DNA of 64,000 nucleotides from Bog-473 sp963704355 (GCA_963704355.1 OY969891.1:2108001-2172000); one strand, 5' to 3'; positions 24,676 to 33,473 are shown, numbered from the stretch's first letter. Made by a program: numbers and translations. The notes: generated by a model from the letters alone, not told the origin.

Positions 24676-25914
24676 GTGAAGCAGATCAGAGACAAGGTCG
24701 GCGGCCTCGACGTCCACCGCGACAGTGTGGTGGCCTGCACGAGGGTGACCATGCCCAGCGGAGAGGTCGAGGTCGCCAAAGAGCGGTTCGCCACGACGCA
24801 GGCGGGGCTGGCCGAGCTGACGGCTTTCCTCATCGACGCCGGGGTGAACACGGTGGCCTTGGAGGCGACCGGGATCTACTGGCGCACCGTGTACTACGCC
24901 CTCGAAGGGCTCTTCGAGGAGCTGTGGCTCTGCAACGCCCAGCACGTGAAGAACGTCCCGGGACGAAAAACGGACCTCTCTGACGCCGAGTGGCTGGCCG
25001 ACGTGGCGGCGCACGGGATGGTGCGGCCCTCCTTTGTGCCTCCGCCTGATATCAGGGAGCTGCGGGAGCTGACCAGGTACCGCAAGACCCAGATCGACGC
25101 CCGGGCCAAGGAGATCCAACGGCTCGAGAAGATCCTCCAGGACGCCGGCGTGAAGCTCACTTCGGTGGCCTCGACGGTGTGGTCGGTTTCGTCTCGGACC
25201 ATGATCGAGGCGATGATCGCCGGCGAGCGGGACTCGGTGGTCTTGGCCGACATGGCGAAGGGGAAGATGCGTGCCAAGACCGACCGGCTGGCAGAGGCGC
25301 TCGAGAGCAACTTCGGCGCTCACCACGCCATCCTCTGCCGCCAGGTGATCGACCACCTCGACTTCTTGGACCGCTCCATCGCCACCCTCAGCACTGAGAT
25401 CTGCGAGCGCCTCGTCCCTTTTGAGCCCCAGATCACCCTGCTCACCTCTATTCCAGGGGTCTCGGTGACCACAGCGCAGATCATCGTGGCCGAAACGGGC
25501 GCCGACATGAGCCGGTTCCCAACCGCCGGGCATTTGTGCGCCTGGGCCGGAGTGGCCCCGGCCAGCCACGAGTCAGCGGGCAAGAAGCGACCGGCCGGGA
25601 CCCGCAAGGGCGCCCCGTGGCTCAGGCGTCACCTCATCGAAGCGGCCCGCTCGGCGGCGCGCACCAGGGGTAGTTACTACTCGGCCCTCTACCCCCGCAT
25701 CGCCAGACGACGAGGACCGAACAAAGCCGCCGTCGCTGTGGCCCACTCCATGCTGGAAACCGCCTGGCATCTACTCAGCACGGGTGCCCTCTACCAAGAC
25801 CCCGGTGCCGACTATTTCGAGCGCCGCCACGATCCTGTCGTCGAGGCAAAGCGGCTCCAGCGCAGGATCGAGGCCCTCGGGTTCGCCGTCACCATCGAAG
25901 AGAAAGCCGCGTAG
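24676..25914 (+). CDS. IS110 family transposase (DEDD recombinase)
   Basis: A 412-residue transposase. The RuvC-like DEDD residues are D12 ('GGLDVHRDSV'), E63 ('ALEATGIYW'), and D100/D103 ('KTDLSDAEWLADV'). A helix-hairpin-helix segment 'SIPGVSVTTAQIIVAETG' is followed by the Tnp_20 domain with the proposed catalytic Ser near 300 ('ASHESAGKKR'). AGGAGG (24665-24670) gives ideal spacing to GTG 24676; GTG 24670 is an alternative. The frame is intact. Element ends are not recognisable by inverted repeats, as usual for this family. Confidence 0.93.
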   Translation: MKQIRDKVGGLDVHRDSVVACTRVTMPSGEVEVAKERFATTQAGLAELTAFLIDAGVNTVALEATGIYWRTVYYALEGLFEELWLCNAQHVKNVPGRKTDLSDAEWLADVAAHGMVRPSFVPPPDIRELRELTRYRKTQIDARAKEIQRLEKILQDAGVKLTSVASTVWSVSSRTMIEAMIAGERDSVVLADMAKGKMRAKTDRLAEALESNFGAHHAILCRQVIDHLDFLDRSIATLSTEICERLVPFEPQITLLTSIPGVSVTTAQIIVAETGADMSRFPTAGHLCAWAGVAPASHESAGKKRPAGTRKGAPWLRRHLIEAARSAARTRGSYYSALYPRIARRRGPNKAAVAVAHSMLETAWHLLSTGALYQDPGADYFERRHDPVVEAKRLQRRIEALGFAVTIEEKAA

Positions 25915-26216
25915 ACACACACCCGCTCGACAACCCCACCTCATCACGCACCAATCGGTGCCTCGATTTGCGCGCCCATGCGCCCCCCACGGCTTCGGCA
26001 TTTCACCGGAGATTCAGGACAACCTCCCGATGCTCTGGGACACCCTGCAGCGCCTTCCTGTGGTGACACAGAACGGTGACCCAGGCGACTGGACGGCAGA
26101 CGCTTGCCGATGTCGCTTGCTCGAACCTAGTGGAATTCGTAGAATGCCACTAGGTGGGGTCGTTGCAGTTCAGAGGATCCTTTCAGCCACCCGAGTCGCG
26201 GGAGTAGGGAGGCAAC
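25915..26216. other. IS110 right flank and promoter region
   Basis: No gene. It includes the undefined right end of the IS110 element and the upstream region of the secreted protein gene, with GGGAGG at 26207-26212 as its ribosome binding site. Confidence 0.5.
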
Positions 26217-27362
26217 ATGTGGCGGAAGCATGTCTGTCGGGACGGGGGCCAGCGCGGCGTTGCCGCCCTCTCAGTATTCGCGATCGTGCTGACGACCTTG
26301 GCGATCGGAGTACCCGCTGCGGGTGGTGCAGTCAGTGCCGCCACCCCATGGGCGCCGATGTCGACACCGAACGCGTTCGGGGCCCAAAGTGGCGCGCTGA
26401 ACGGCGTCTCGTGTCCCGCCGACGCAGGGAAATTCTGTGTCGCCGTGGGCTATGACATCCGCTTTCCAACCAGCGCTCCTATCAGCGGTGCCTTGGCCGA
26501 GGTGTGGAATGGGACTGGCTGGAAGGTCACCCCGACGCCCGGAACCGTCGAGGACGACTTCTACAGCGTCTCGTGCAGCTCGCCCACCTTTTGCATGGCG
26601 GTCGGACCCGGGATCGCCGACGCGTGGAACGGCAAGACCTGGTCGGTGACCCCGAACCCGCTCCCATCGGCCCCGCTGAGGACTGTGTCTTGTTCCTCCA
26701 CAGAGTGCCTCGCCGTCGGCACCGTCTATGCCACCTCCGAACCGGTCGCCGAGTTCTGGAATGGGCAGAGCTGGACGAGCATTCCTCCGGACGGAGGGTT
26801 CAGTGGGTTTTACGGCGTTTCGTGTTTCGCGCCCGGGCAGTGCCTCGTCACGGGACGCGAAAGCTCAACTCCTTCGGCCATGGCCGAACTCTTCGACAAC
26901 GGTACCTGGACGGATGAGCCCCCGCCCACTCCAGGTCAGCCCCCCTCGCTCTTCGATGTCTCTTGTCAGAGCGCGACAGCCCCGGTGTCTTGCATGGCCC
27001 ACGGCGATGGGAGCACGGCCTACGTCTGGAATGCGTCGACCGGGGATTGGACGAGCACGCCGTCGATCGAAGACAACGGCGGGGTCAGCCCCCTCTCATG
27101 TCCCAACGCGACAGAGTGCGTTGCCGTGGGTGGTCAAGACCTCACGAAGGTGGATGGGGTGGGCGCGCTGGCCGAAATCTGGACCGGTTCGAGTTGGGCC
27201 ATCATGAACACAAGTCGCTTGACCTCTCCGCAGACGCATCCCGATTTCCAGCTGAGCCAGGTCTCCTGCGCCTCACCAACGTTCTGCGTAACGGTCGGGA
27301 GCAAGACGAGTTTCACCGGGCAGACGGAACCCACTTCGGCTTCTTGGGGAACGGCGCCCTAA
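26217..27362 (+). CDS. Secreted 'W...P / SC.....C.AVG' repeat protein (copy 2)
   Basis: A 381-residue protein with a signal peptide ('GVAALSVFAIVLTTLAIGVPAAGGAVSAA', cleavage near 42). The mature part has about seven repeats pairing an 'E.W(N/T)G..W...P.P' strand with 'VSC.(S)...C.AVG', for example 'YSVSCSSPTFCMAVG', 'RTVSCSSTECLAVG' and 'QVSCASPTFCVTVG'. This is a likely disulfide-stabilised beta-propeller. It is closely similar in layout to the protein at 30241 and more distantly to that at 6006. GGGAGG precedes ATG 26217. Function unknown; extracellular. Confidence 0.82.
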   Translation: MWRKHVCRDGGQRGVAALSVFAIVLTTLAIGVPAAGGAVSAATPWAPMSTPNAFGAQSGALNGVSCPADAGKFCVAVGYDIRFPTSAPISGALAEVWNGTGWKVTPTPGTVEDDFYSVSCSSPTFCMAVGPGIADAWNGKTWSVTPNPLPSAPLRTVSCSSTECLAVGTVYATSEPVAEFWNGQSWTSIPPDGGFSGFYGVSCFAPGQCLVTGRESSTPSAMAELFDNGTWTDEPPPTPGQPPSLFDVSCQSATAPVSCMAHGDGSTAYVWNASTGDWTSTPSIEDNGGVSPLSCPNATECVAVGGQDLTKVDGVGALAEIWTGSSWAIMNTSRLTSPQTHPDFQLSQVSCASPTFCVTVGSKTSFTGQTEPTSASWGTAP

Positions 27363-27545
27363 AAATCGCCAGCCACGCCTACGCCGAGGCAACTTGTCTC
27401 TGTTGGCGATCTGCTATCCCCTAAGTGCCGGTCCGCTACGTCCCCGAGCCTGCGGAAGGGATTAGCTTCGGGCTTATCGATGCAGAGCTGATCTCCTACT
27501 CAACTTTCCATCGAGAACGCGCATGCTCCAGAGCAGGCACGTCGT

Positions 27546-27920
27546 CTAATCCACCTCACTCAGTTCGATCAGGTGCCCGTCGGGGTCTCGAAGAAAGCAC
27601 CGAACCTCTCCACCCCAGTTATAGGGCGGAGTGAGAAACTCAGCGCCTCGCTCCTTCAGAGCTTCGTAGGCGGCGTTGCAGTCGTCCACCCTAAGGGTCA
27701 TGGCGTGGCTCACTCGGTCTGGTTCCGCCGGTGGAGCGAAGGTAACCCGCGGCTTGTCGGGTGTCGGCCCACCCCCGGTTACGAGGAGAACCCAAGACCC
27801 ACTGAAACGCAGCACGACGCTCGATCCGTACTCGCGGTAGACCTCAGCGCCAAGAACTTCGGTCCAGAAGGCTTTCGATCGCCGAGTGTCAGTCACGACG
27901 AGGATTTGAGTGACCTCCAT
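27546..27920 (-). CDS. VOC family (glyoxalase/bleomycin-resistance-like) protein
   Basis: A 124-residue VOC protein from ATG 27920 ('MEVTQILVVTDTRRSKAFWTEVLG'). The C-terminal unit 'VSHAMTLRVDDCNAAYEALKERGAEFLTPP' and 'CFLRDPDGHLIELSEVD' has the conserved His and Glu ligands. Substrate unknown. The frame is open upstream to 28016 without homology. Downstream, towards lower coordinates, is the 3' flank of the secreted protein gene. Confidence 0.88.
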   Translation of the reverse strand: MEVTQILVVTDTRRSKAFWTEVLGAEVYREYGSSVVLRFSGSWVLLVTGGGPTPDKPRVTFAPPAEPDRVSHAMTLRVDDCNAAYEALKERGAEFLTPPYNWGGEVRCFLRDPDGHLIELSEVD

Positions 27921-28097
27921 TCCCGCGAGTGGGTTGCTCTTCGGGCCACGGTCGTCGACCACGACTACAAGTTTGCACGTCTGGGACGCCGTTCGTCGAT
28001 GCCGTTCACGTGCCATGCCGAACTCTTCGACCTGGCATGCCCAGTCCCCGGCCCCGCAGTAGGGGGCAGTTGAAAATGGACTCGCTACGCTCTGGCT

Positions 28098-28493
28098 GTG
28101 CCGAGAATCAGTACGGGGACGATGGGGTGGCTGCGCTCGGCGGTGGGTGTCGCTTTGATGGTCGCACCCGGCGCTCCCATGCGCCTCGCCGGTACCGAAT
28201 CGCCGACAGGTGCTGCCCTCCTTCTGATGAGGACGATAGGCATCCGTGATCTCGTGCTGGGTCTGGGGACGCTGTCCGCGGCGCGATCAAATGACCAATC
28301 CGATCCTCTCCGCTGGTTGAAGGCCACTTTGGCGAGCGATGCGCTCGACACGGTCGTCAGTCTGGCGGCACTGCGGTCGATTGGAAGACGAGATTCCCTA
28401 ACCGCCGCGGCTTTAGCACTCGGGTTCGTTTGCGGAGACCTTCAAGCGCTGCGGGCTGCCTCCGAACATCAGAGCAGCCAGCACGACATATAA
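28098..28493 (+). CDS. Small membrane protein, DUF4267-like
   Basis: A 131-residue protein from GTG 28098 with about four hydrophobic segments: 'SAVGVALMVAPGAPM', 'ALLLMRTIGIRDLVLGLGTLSA', 'ALDTVVSLAAL' and 'LTAAALALGFVCGDL'. The 'RTIGIRDLVLGLG' segment is typical of small four-helix membrane proteins often filed under DUF4267. Function unknown. Confidence 0.72.
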   Translation: MPRISTGTMGWLRSAVGVALMVAPGAPMRLAGTESPTGAALLLMRTIGIRDLVLGLGTLSAARSNDQSDPLRWLKATLASDALDTVVSLAALRSIGRRDSLTAAALALGFVCGDLQALRAASEHQSSQHDI

Positions 28494-28685
28494 CGGCTAC
28501 TCGGCTGTCGCTCTCCTTTGCAAACCCGATTTGCGCGTCGCGCGAAACGCCCACCTCCGGCGACTGTACGGCGGCATTTAGCCCAGATGGGACCCTATGG
28601 GCGGGAGCCCGGATGGGGCATGCCAGTGTGATCAGATGGGCAAGAGAACAATTTGTGACTGCGAGTGAAGGAGGTGCCAACCAAC

Positions 28686-28868
28686 ATGTTGGTCGCTGAC
28701 GCGACGAGTGGAGGATTCATCGGTCTTTGGGCCGTGATCTATTTCGTTCTGATGGTGACACTGGGCATCATGTCGATCAGGAAGGGTCATTGGGTGATGT
28801 TCATTATCGGGATCTTTTTGCCACTCTTCTGGCTGATCGGCGCTCTGCTGCCCAGAAGGGTGCGCTGA
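28686..28868 (+). CDS. Small membrane protein
   Basis: A 60-residue protein with two hydrophobic segments, 'GLWAVIYFVLMVTLGIM' and 'WVMFIIGIFLPLFWLIGALL', joined by 'SIRKGH', and a basic tail 'PRRVR'. This layout is common in actinobacterial membrane proteins of unknown function. GAAGGAGG lies upstream of ATG 28686, with slightly long spacing; GTG 28665 is an alternative start. Confidence 0.72.
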   Translation: MLVADATSGGFIGLWAVIYFVLMVTLGIMSIRKGHWVMFIIGIFLPLFWLIGALLPRRVR

Positions 28869-29023
28869 CCTTTTTTTCAGAACGCTTCCAACCCGGCGTA
28901 CGTGGCGACTCTGGGAAACCTGCGGTCGATGAACGTACGGGACACCCACAACTCACTTGGTGCTGTCGTTGGTGCATTGACTGGCTTGGCCCCGCTCGCC
29001 GGTCGAATCCCGTAATCCGCGGT

Positions 29024-29328
29024 TTAGTAGCTCGTCGAGAATCTCAACCTCACGGTGAAAGCGCCGAGGTGGCCCTCGTCTTCGCCGAATTGGACGAGCT
29101 GTGCGTTGGGTAACTCATCGACCACGCGGAGAGCGGCCGACGACGGGGCGTTTGCGTCTTTCGGCGCGTGCCACCAGGTCACCGACGTCCGGACCGTATC
29201 CAGGTCGAAATCGTCCCATGCCGAGTCGAGAGCGATGGCCTCGTCGATCCAGCTGTCGAGGCTCGCTCGGAGCGCTTCCCTCCATGCCACGGCCTGTCCC
29301 GCCTGCCATTGCGGGTCGGGGCGAAGGA
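29024..29328 (-). pseudogene. Alpha/beta-hydrolase C-terminal remnant
   Basis: The frame encodes 'ALDSAWDDFDLDTVRTSVTWWHAPKDANAP', 'VVDELPNAQLVQFGEDEGHLG', which is the C-terminal end of alpha/beta-hydrolases, including the acid-loop Asp ('PKDANAP') and the catalytic His region ('GHLG'). No nucleophile elbow or N-terminal part is found to its right, where a VOC gene lies. Probably a truncated gene remnant; it overlaps the VOC stop. Confidence 0.55.
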
Positions 29329-29768
29329 TCAATTGATTTGCTGGGCCAAGGACACGATGATCCCTTCGGGTCCGCGCAGAGACGCCATGCGCCAGACACC
29401 CTCGTACTGACCGCCGCCGCCGACCAGCTGGTAGCCGTCTGCGGCGAGCCGGCCGAGGATCCCCTGAAGGTCGTCTACTTCGAACGCACGCTGCGCAGCC
29501 CCAGTTCGTTGGCCATGGCGCCGGGCGATCCCGGTTCGTGGTTGGGGCGGATGAAGGTCGCCAGTTCTAGCCCGGTTCCTCCGTCCGGCGGCCGCAGCAT
29601 GACCATCTCTGTACGGGAGTCAGCTATGCCAATGACGGTGTCGAGGAAGTCGCCCTCCAGGACCGTCCGGCCCTCGATCTCGAAGCCAAGCCCAGCGAAG
29701 AATCCGGTCACCGTGTCGAGGTCCGCGACCGTGATGCCGACGTGATCGAAGCTCCGAATAGGCGACAT
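29329..29768 (-). pseudogene. VOC family protein, frameshifted
   Basis: ATG 29768 starts 'MSPIRSFDHVGITVADLDTVT' and reads to 'NELGLRSV', then hits a stop at 29475. The adjacent frame continues 'FEVDDLQGILGRLAADG', 'WRMASLRGPEGIIVSLAQ' to a TGA at 29329, completing a VOC fold. One missing base near 29488-29492 explains the break. The intact protein would be about 146 residues. Sequencing error or a real mutation are both possible. Confidence 0.75.
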
Positions 29769-29862
29769 GGATGCGTCCCCCTGTTAGTCCGTCAGGTCAC
29801 TGGATACCCATATCCCGGCGGTCGGCGACACCCTGAAGAGAGCCGAAATAGAGTGACGCGGC

Positions 29863-30108
29863 ATGCGGCACGCCACCTCCGAGACGCTCCAGGAAATCGA
29901 GCCGCTACTTGAAAGGCTCCGCTCGGTGCCCGGACTCGTCGAGAAGAGGCCAGGCATCTTTTACCGTAGGTCGAAGGCCTTCTTGCACTTCCACGAAGAC
30001 CCGTCGGGTCTCCACGCAGACGTACGATTCGGGGAAGAGTTCGAGCGGGTGAGGGCTGAAACCGATGTGGAGCGCGAGGCACTCGTGGCGAGGATTCGAG
30101 CCGTGTAA
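29863..30108 (+). CDS. Conserved hypothetical protein
   Basis: An 81-residue protein: 'ETLQEIEPLLERLRSVPGLVEK', 'GIFYRRSKAFLHFHEDPSGLHADVRFG' and 'REALVARIRAV'. The 'FYRRSKAFLHFHED' core is recognisable from small proteins of unknown function in many bacteria, predicted as a compact alpha-beta fold. ATG 29863. It lies between the broken VOC gene and a secreted protein gene. Confidence 0.72.
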   Translation: MRHATSETLQEIEPLLERLRSVPGLVEKRPGIFYRRSKAFLHFHEDPSGLHADVRFGEEFERVRAETDVEREALVARIRAV

Positions 30109-30240
30109 CTCGTCCCACCTTCCGATGTACGGGGCATCTACCCGCATCTCATTTCGATCCCGAAGTCGCGCGAAATCGAAAGGTCGGTCAGCAAGGCGGG
30201 TTTTCAGTCTGGGGGAACCCGAGCCTGAGGAGCGAGCTAG

Positions 30241-31431
30241 GTGCTCATTCGAACAGGAAAGAGCTTCGTCCCGTCGTTGACCGCCGCAGCCCTTCTGGCC
30301 ATCATGGCAACGGGAGTGATCGGTGCGCCCTCAGCCAACGGCGCAACCACCTCCTGGTCGGCAATGTCGACTCCACTCATGAAGCCCGGTACCAATCAAT
30401 TGCAAGGTATCTCGTGCGCTCCCGGCACGGTGAAGTTCTGTGCTGCCGTCGGATCCACTGCCCCTCAGGAGACATCCGGCCCGGAGGGGCCATCAAAAAC
30501 GCTGGCCGAAGTATGGAACGGCAAATGGAAGGTCACTCCCACACCAGATCCCGCGGTGGACAACAACCAGTTGGAATACGTTTCGTGTGCATCACCCACT
30601 TTGTGTGTGGCGGTTGGGCTGTCGCCTGAATTCCTCGCGTTGTGGAGTGGATCCGCGTGGTCGGTCTTGCCGAACCCTGTGGCCAACCCCTCGTTCTTCG
30701 CTCGCCCGGCCTGCTTCGGCACGGACTGTTTGGTGCTCGTTGGCCAGGGTTCGGCCCTCGACAACAATCTGACCGAGAGTCTCGAACTCTGGAACGGACA
30801 AGGTTGGACCGATGTCACCCCCAGTTCACTCAACCTGAATTCGAACGATCGTCTCGATGACGTCAACTGCTTCGCCGCCGAGCAATGCCTTGGCCTGGAG
30901 GAGAGCTGCAGCGTCCAGGCAGGAAGCTGCTCGTACGTCGGTACCTGGGTCTTGGAGGGAGGAACCTGGACGGAAGACCCGCCGCCCAGCATCCCGTCCA
31001 ATGGGGGAGTCGATGTGAACGGAGTTGGATGTGCCGCGAATCCGGCGCCTGCCACCTGCATGTTGTTCGGAGGTAGCGAGTTCGGTCCCGCCTTCTCTGA
31101 AAGTTGGAACGATTCCAGCGGGACCTGGACGCAGACTTCCGCGCCCATCACCGTGAGTGGCTTCAGCGGCATCTCGTGTCCCGCTACAGACGAGTGCGTC
31201 GCCGCCGGAGCGACGGGCAACCACCCGATCGCCGAACTCTGGAACGGATCGATATGGACTCAGATGAAGGCGAGCGGAACCACTACTGACCAGGGTTTCA
31301 CCTCCGTTTCGTGTCCGCTGACAACTTTCTGTGTCGCCACCCAAAACAAGCCCGTCTTCAACGACACCCAGGCCGTGATCGATTCCTGGGGCACTCCTCC
31401 GGGCGGGTCCTCTCTCCTGGGAGGGTTGTAA
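30241..31431 (+). CDS. Secreted 'W...P / SC.....C.AVG' repeat protein (copy 3)
   Basis: A 396-residue paralogue of the protein at 26217. The signal peptide is 'SLTAAALLAIMATGVIGAPSANGA' (cleavage near 35). Repeats include 'GISCAPGTVKFCAAVG', 'YVSCASPTLCVAVG', 'GISCPATDECVAAG' and 'SVSCPLTTFCVATQ', each followed by a Trp-containing strand ('AEVWNGKWKVTPTP', 'AELWNGSIWTQM'). GTG 30241 is preceded by GAGGAG. It ends in a Gly/Ser tail 'GGSSLLGGL'. A disulfide-rich propeller at the cell exterior is inferred; no function is known. Confidence 0.82.
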   Translation: MLIRTGKSFVPSLTAAALLAIMATGVIGAPSANGATTSWSAMSTPLMKPGTNQLQGISCAPGTVKFCAAVGSTAPQETSGPEGPSKTLAEVWNGKWKVTPTPDPAVDNNQLEYVSCASPTLCVAVGLSPEFLALWSGSAWSVLPNPVANPSFFARPACFGTDCLVLVGQGSALDNNLTESLELWNGQGWTDVTPSSLNLNSNDRLDDVNCFAAEQCLGLEESCSVQAGSCSYVGTWVLEGGTWTEDPPPSIPSNGGVDVNGVGCAANPAPATCMLFGGSEFGPAFSESWNDSSGTWTQTSAPITVSGFSGISCPATDECVAAGATGNHPIAELWNGSIWTQMKASGTTTDQGFTSVSCPLTTFCVATQNKPVFNDTQAVIDSWGTPPGGSSLLGGL

Positions 31432-31526
31432 GCAAGCGGGAGGGAAGGCGAATCTCGGGAGGTCACCAACCTGGCGGTGTAGGCGGCAAATGTCCCTCTA
31501 AGGTCGGTGTCCCATAGGTGCGATCC

Positions 31527-31927
31527 GGACGGGGATACGCGCAGAGCCAACCGCTCTCTGCGACCTCCACCTGAGAAATATTGCCGCGGCTCGGTCGCTC
31601 CACCGTGGCGACCGTTGTCTCGGCATGCTCGCCTCCATCGCGTCAGCGACACTCCACCGGGCCGTCGGCCGCGCCGTCTCCGTCGAGGTGCACGTCGGCA
31701 AGGGACTGCCGGGCTTCACCATCGTGGGCCTGCCCGATGCGCCCGTCCGCGAGGCGCGCGACCGGGTGCGGGCCGCCCTGCTCTCGAGCGGTCTGCCCTG
31801 GCCGGTGCACCGGGTCACGGTCAACCTGGCGCCTGCTGCCTTCACATTTGGTAACCACCGAGCGACCAGGGAGGATGGGGGCGCGGTACGCCCCGAACCG
31901 GCAGCGAGGATTGAGGTAGCCCCCTGA
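31527..31927 (+). pseudogene. comM 5'-end duplicate (copy 2)
   Basis: From about 31527 to 31836 the DNA matches 33378-33685, covering the upstream region ('AACCGCTCTCTGCGA', 'GAGAAATATTGCCGCGGCTC') and the first 70 codons of comM; residue 12 (G to R) is one visible difference. ATG at 31625 matches the intact start. After 'VNLAPA' it diverges into 'AFTFGNHRATRE' and stops at 31927, giving 100 residues without the ATPase domain. The same post-break sequence follows the fragment at 7401. It may still be transcribed from the duplicated upstream region. Confidence 0.9.
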
Positions 31928-31989
31928 CGGTCTCCCTCGCGCCGTCCAGGGTCAATCAATGGAGTGGCGGCCCGATGCATGGTCGGCTG

Positions 31990-32460
31990 TCACGCCTTTG
32001 AGCAGGCTCCGGCCGCGAGGTACGGAATGGCTGGAGCGGACGGTGGCGCCGCCACCATCACCGCACCCGAAGTGATGGAGATCCTGAAGTCGGGACTCGT
32101 AGGGATGGAGGAGAGGTACGGCGAAGGTCCCGAGGCCAGCAGCGCGACTGTCACCGCCGTGGCAGGGATGCCGTGGGCCGCGCTGTAATCCGCAATTGCG
32201 TTCTCGACGGTTGATGCGTCGGCGTGGCACGCCGCGACGGCGGCTTGGCTCGGGATGCCGCCGCGCGGGGCTGTGGTCGGAGCCGTTGTCTCCTTGGAGC
32301 TGACAGCCGTGGTGTTCTTGGTTGTCGTCGTGGTCAGTGCGGCGATACCCGTCGTGGTCGTCGTCGGGTTCCCGTTGAGTGTGGAAAACGTCAGTGCGGC
32401 GGCGACCCCGAGAATCACGATCACGATCAGGATGCCGATCAAGCTGCAACCAATCCGCAC
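31990..32460 (-). CDS. Type IV pilin-like protein lacking Glu+5
   Basis: A 156-residue protein starting 'MRIGCSLIGILIVIVILGVAAAL', which is the prepilin pattern G-(F/C)-SLI-E-LLIVIVILGV with the conserved Glu at +5 replaced by Gly. After the hydrophobic helix comes a Thr-rich linker (about 32-66) and a globular 'ACHADASTVENAIADYSAAHG' domain as seen in actinobacterial pilin-like proteins. GTG 32460 follows GAGGAGG closely. An upstream 15-codon ORF and a structured leader precede it. No pilus assembly genes are in the window. Confidence 0.78.
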   Translation of the reverse strand: MRIGCSLIGILIVIVILGVAAALTFSTLNGNPTTTTTGIAALTTTTTKNTTAVSSKETTAPTTAPRGGIPSQAAVAACHADASTVENAIADYSAAHGIPATAVTVALLASGPSPYLSSIPTSPDFRISITSGAVMVAAPPSAPAIPYLAAGACSKA

Positions 32461-32481
32461 AGTCCTCCTCTAGATCCGGGA

Positions 32482-32529
32482 TCACTTCGTGGATCCGGAT
32501 GGTTCACGCTGTGCTTCGGTGACGTGCAT
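32482..32529 (-). CDS. 15-residue upstream ORF of the pilin-like gene
   Basis: On the minus strand AAAGGAG lies 7 bases before ATG 32529, which opens MHVTEAQREPSGSTK and stops at 32482, 21 bases before the pilin-like GTG. The good ribosome binding site argues for translation; the function, perhaps as a leader peptide coupling to the pilin-like gene, is inferred. Confidence 0.4.
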   Translation of the reverse strand: MHVTEAQREPSGSTK

Positions 32530-32575
32530 CGTAGTTCTCCTTTCGACCGTTCTCCGATCGTTTCGGGTAATTAGG

Positions 32576-32650
32576 AGGCGGTGAGAACCCGCCGACGTAA
32601 GCGTCACCGAGTCGGCAAACTTGGGCTAACCCCATCTCGGCAACTCCGAG
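32576..32650 (-). promoter_or_regulatory. Structured leader upstream of the pilin-like gene
   Basis: Read on the minus strand the region can form CCGAG/CTCGG enclosing GGG(GTTAG)CCC, then GACG(CTTA)CGTC, then GGCGG/CCGCC, in a compact run ending about 120 bases before the pilin-like start. I could not match it to a known riboswitch consensus, including the c-di-GMP-I (GEMM) type often found before pilin genes. Confidence 0.35.
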
Positions 32651-32674
32651 GAAGTCGAAGAGGTCCGCTCTGGC

Positions 32675-32710
32675 GCGCAGAAGGGGCCCGAAGGCCCCTT
32701 CGCACGACTG
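32675..32710. repeat. 37-bp hairpin repeat, copy 2
   Basis: Same sequence as 17330-17366 apart from one base (CTTCG for CTTCT), including the flanking CACGACTGC. It lies just upstream of the structured leader of the pilin-like gene, where it might insulate it. Confidence 0.75.
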
Positions 32711-33377
32711 CTTCGCAATGAGTGGCTCCCAGAATAGCAGTCCGTTCGACGCAACTTCACGACTGTTCCATCGGTGCGCCTTGGGTCTGGAGACTGCTTC
32801 GCAATGACGCAACTCCCGTCAGGACGTGAACGAGATTCCGGTCTGATGTCGCCGCACGTCGCTTGCACAATCGGTTCATGTAACCCGTGTGGTGGGGAAC
32901 AGCGACTACGACCCGAGCACGGCGACCGGCACAGTCAAGCCCTAGGGCGACGGCCCGTCGCCTTGACCAAGAGAGCCATCACCACCACCTGAGGCGACGC
33001 GAACGAGGGCTCGACCTACACCACGGTCGGGTCGACGCCATTGGGCGGGCCCGCTCGATAAGACCTTCAGCAGGCGCACCCCTGGATCTGGCTGGACCGC
33101 ACCGCACATGCCGGATACCGGGCGCGCCGCCGCCATGAACTCCCCGTCCTCAAGGTGCGATACGTGGGCAGGGTCGCGCCGCCGCCACCATGCTGTCCCA
33201 ATCGGGCCGGACTCGTCAGACGACATTCGCGAGCACGGGGGTTCTGCCGGACCTCTGCTTGAGCCGAACGTCGAGCCGACCGCTGCCCGGCCGTGGTGGA
33301 GGTGACCACTCCGTGCGGGGGTTCAAGTAGCCCAAAACGCGCGCCATCTTCGGGCTGAGCGGCTAGCTCCGGCGTGC
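32711..33377. other. Intergenic region without recognised gene
   Basis: No frame has recognisable motifs. A GGCGAC/GTCGCC stem lies near 32943-32960 (GGGCGACGGCCCGTCGCC). The duplicated comM upstream region begins at 33378. Confidence 0.5.
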
Positions 33378-33473
33378 GGACGGAGACTCGCGTAGCCAAC
33401 CGCTCTCTGCGAATCTGCGCCAGAGAAATATTGCCGCGGCTCGGTCGCTCCACCGTGGCGACCGTTCTTCGGC

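Noticed and set aside
28980..29040. tRNA-like GGTCGAATCCCG sequence
   Set aside because: No acceptor or anticodon stem can be built around it; it is probably chance. No tRNA or rRNA was found in the window.
32576..32650. c-di-GMP-I (GEMM) or ydaO-type riboswitch before the pilin-like gene
   Set aside because: The expected GGGCAAACC...GGGACGCAAAGCC or CGCUUAACC-type conserved blocks could not be aligned in order; only generic stems are seen.
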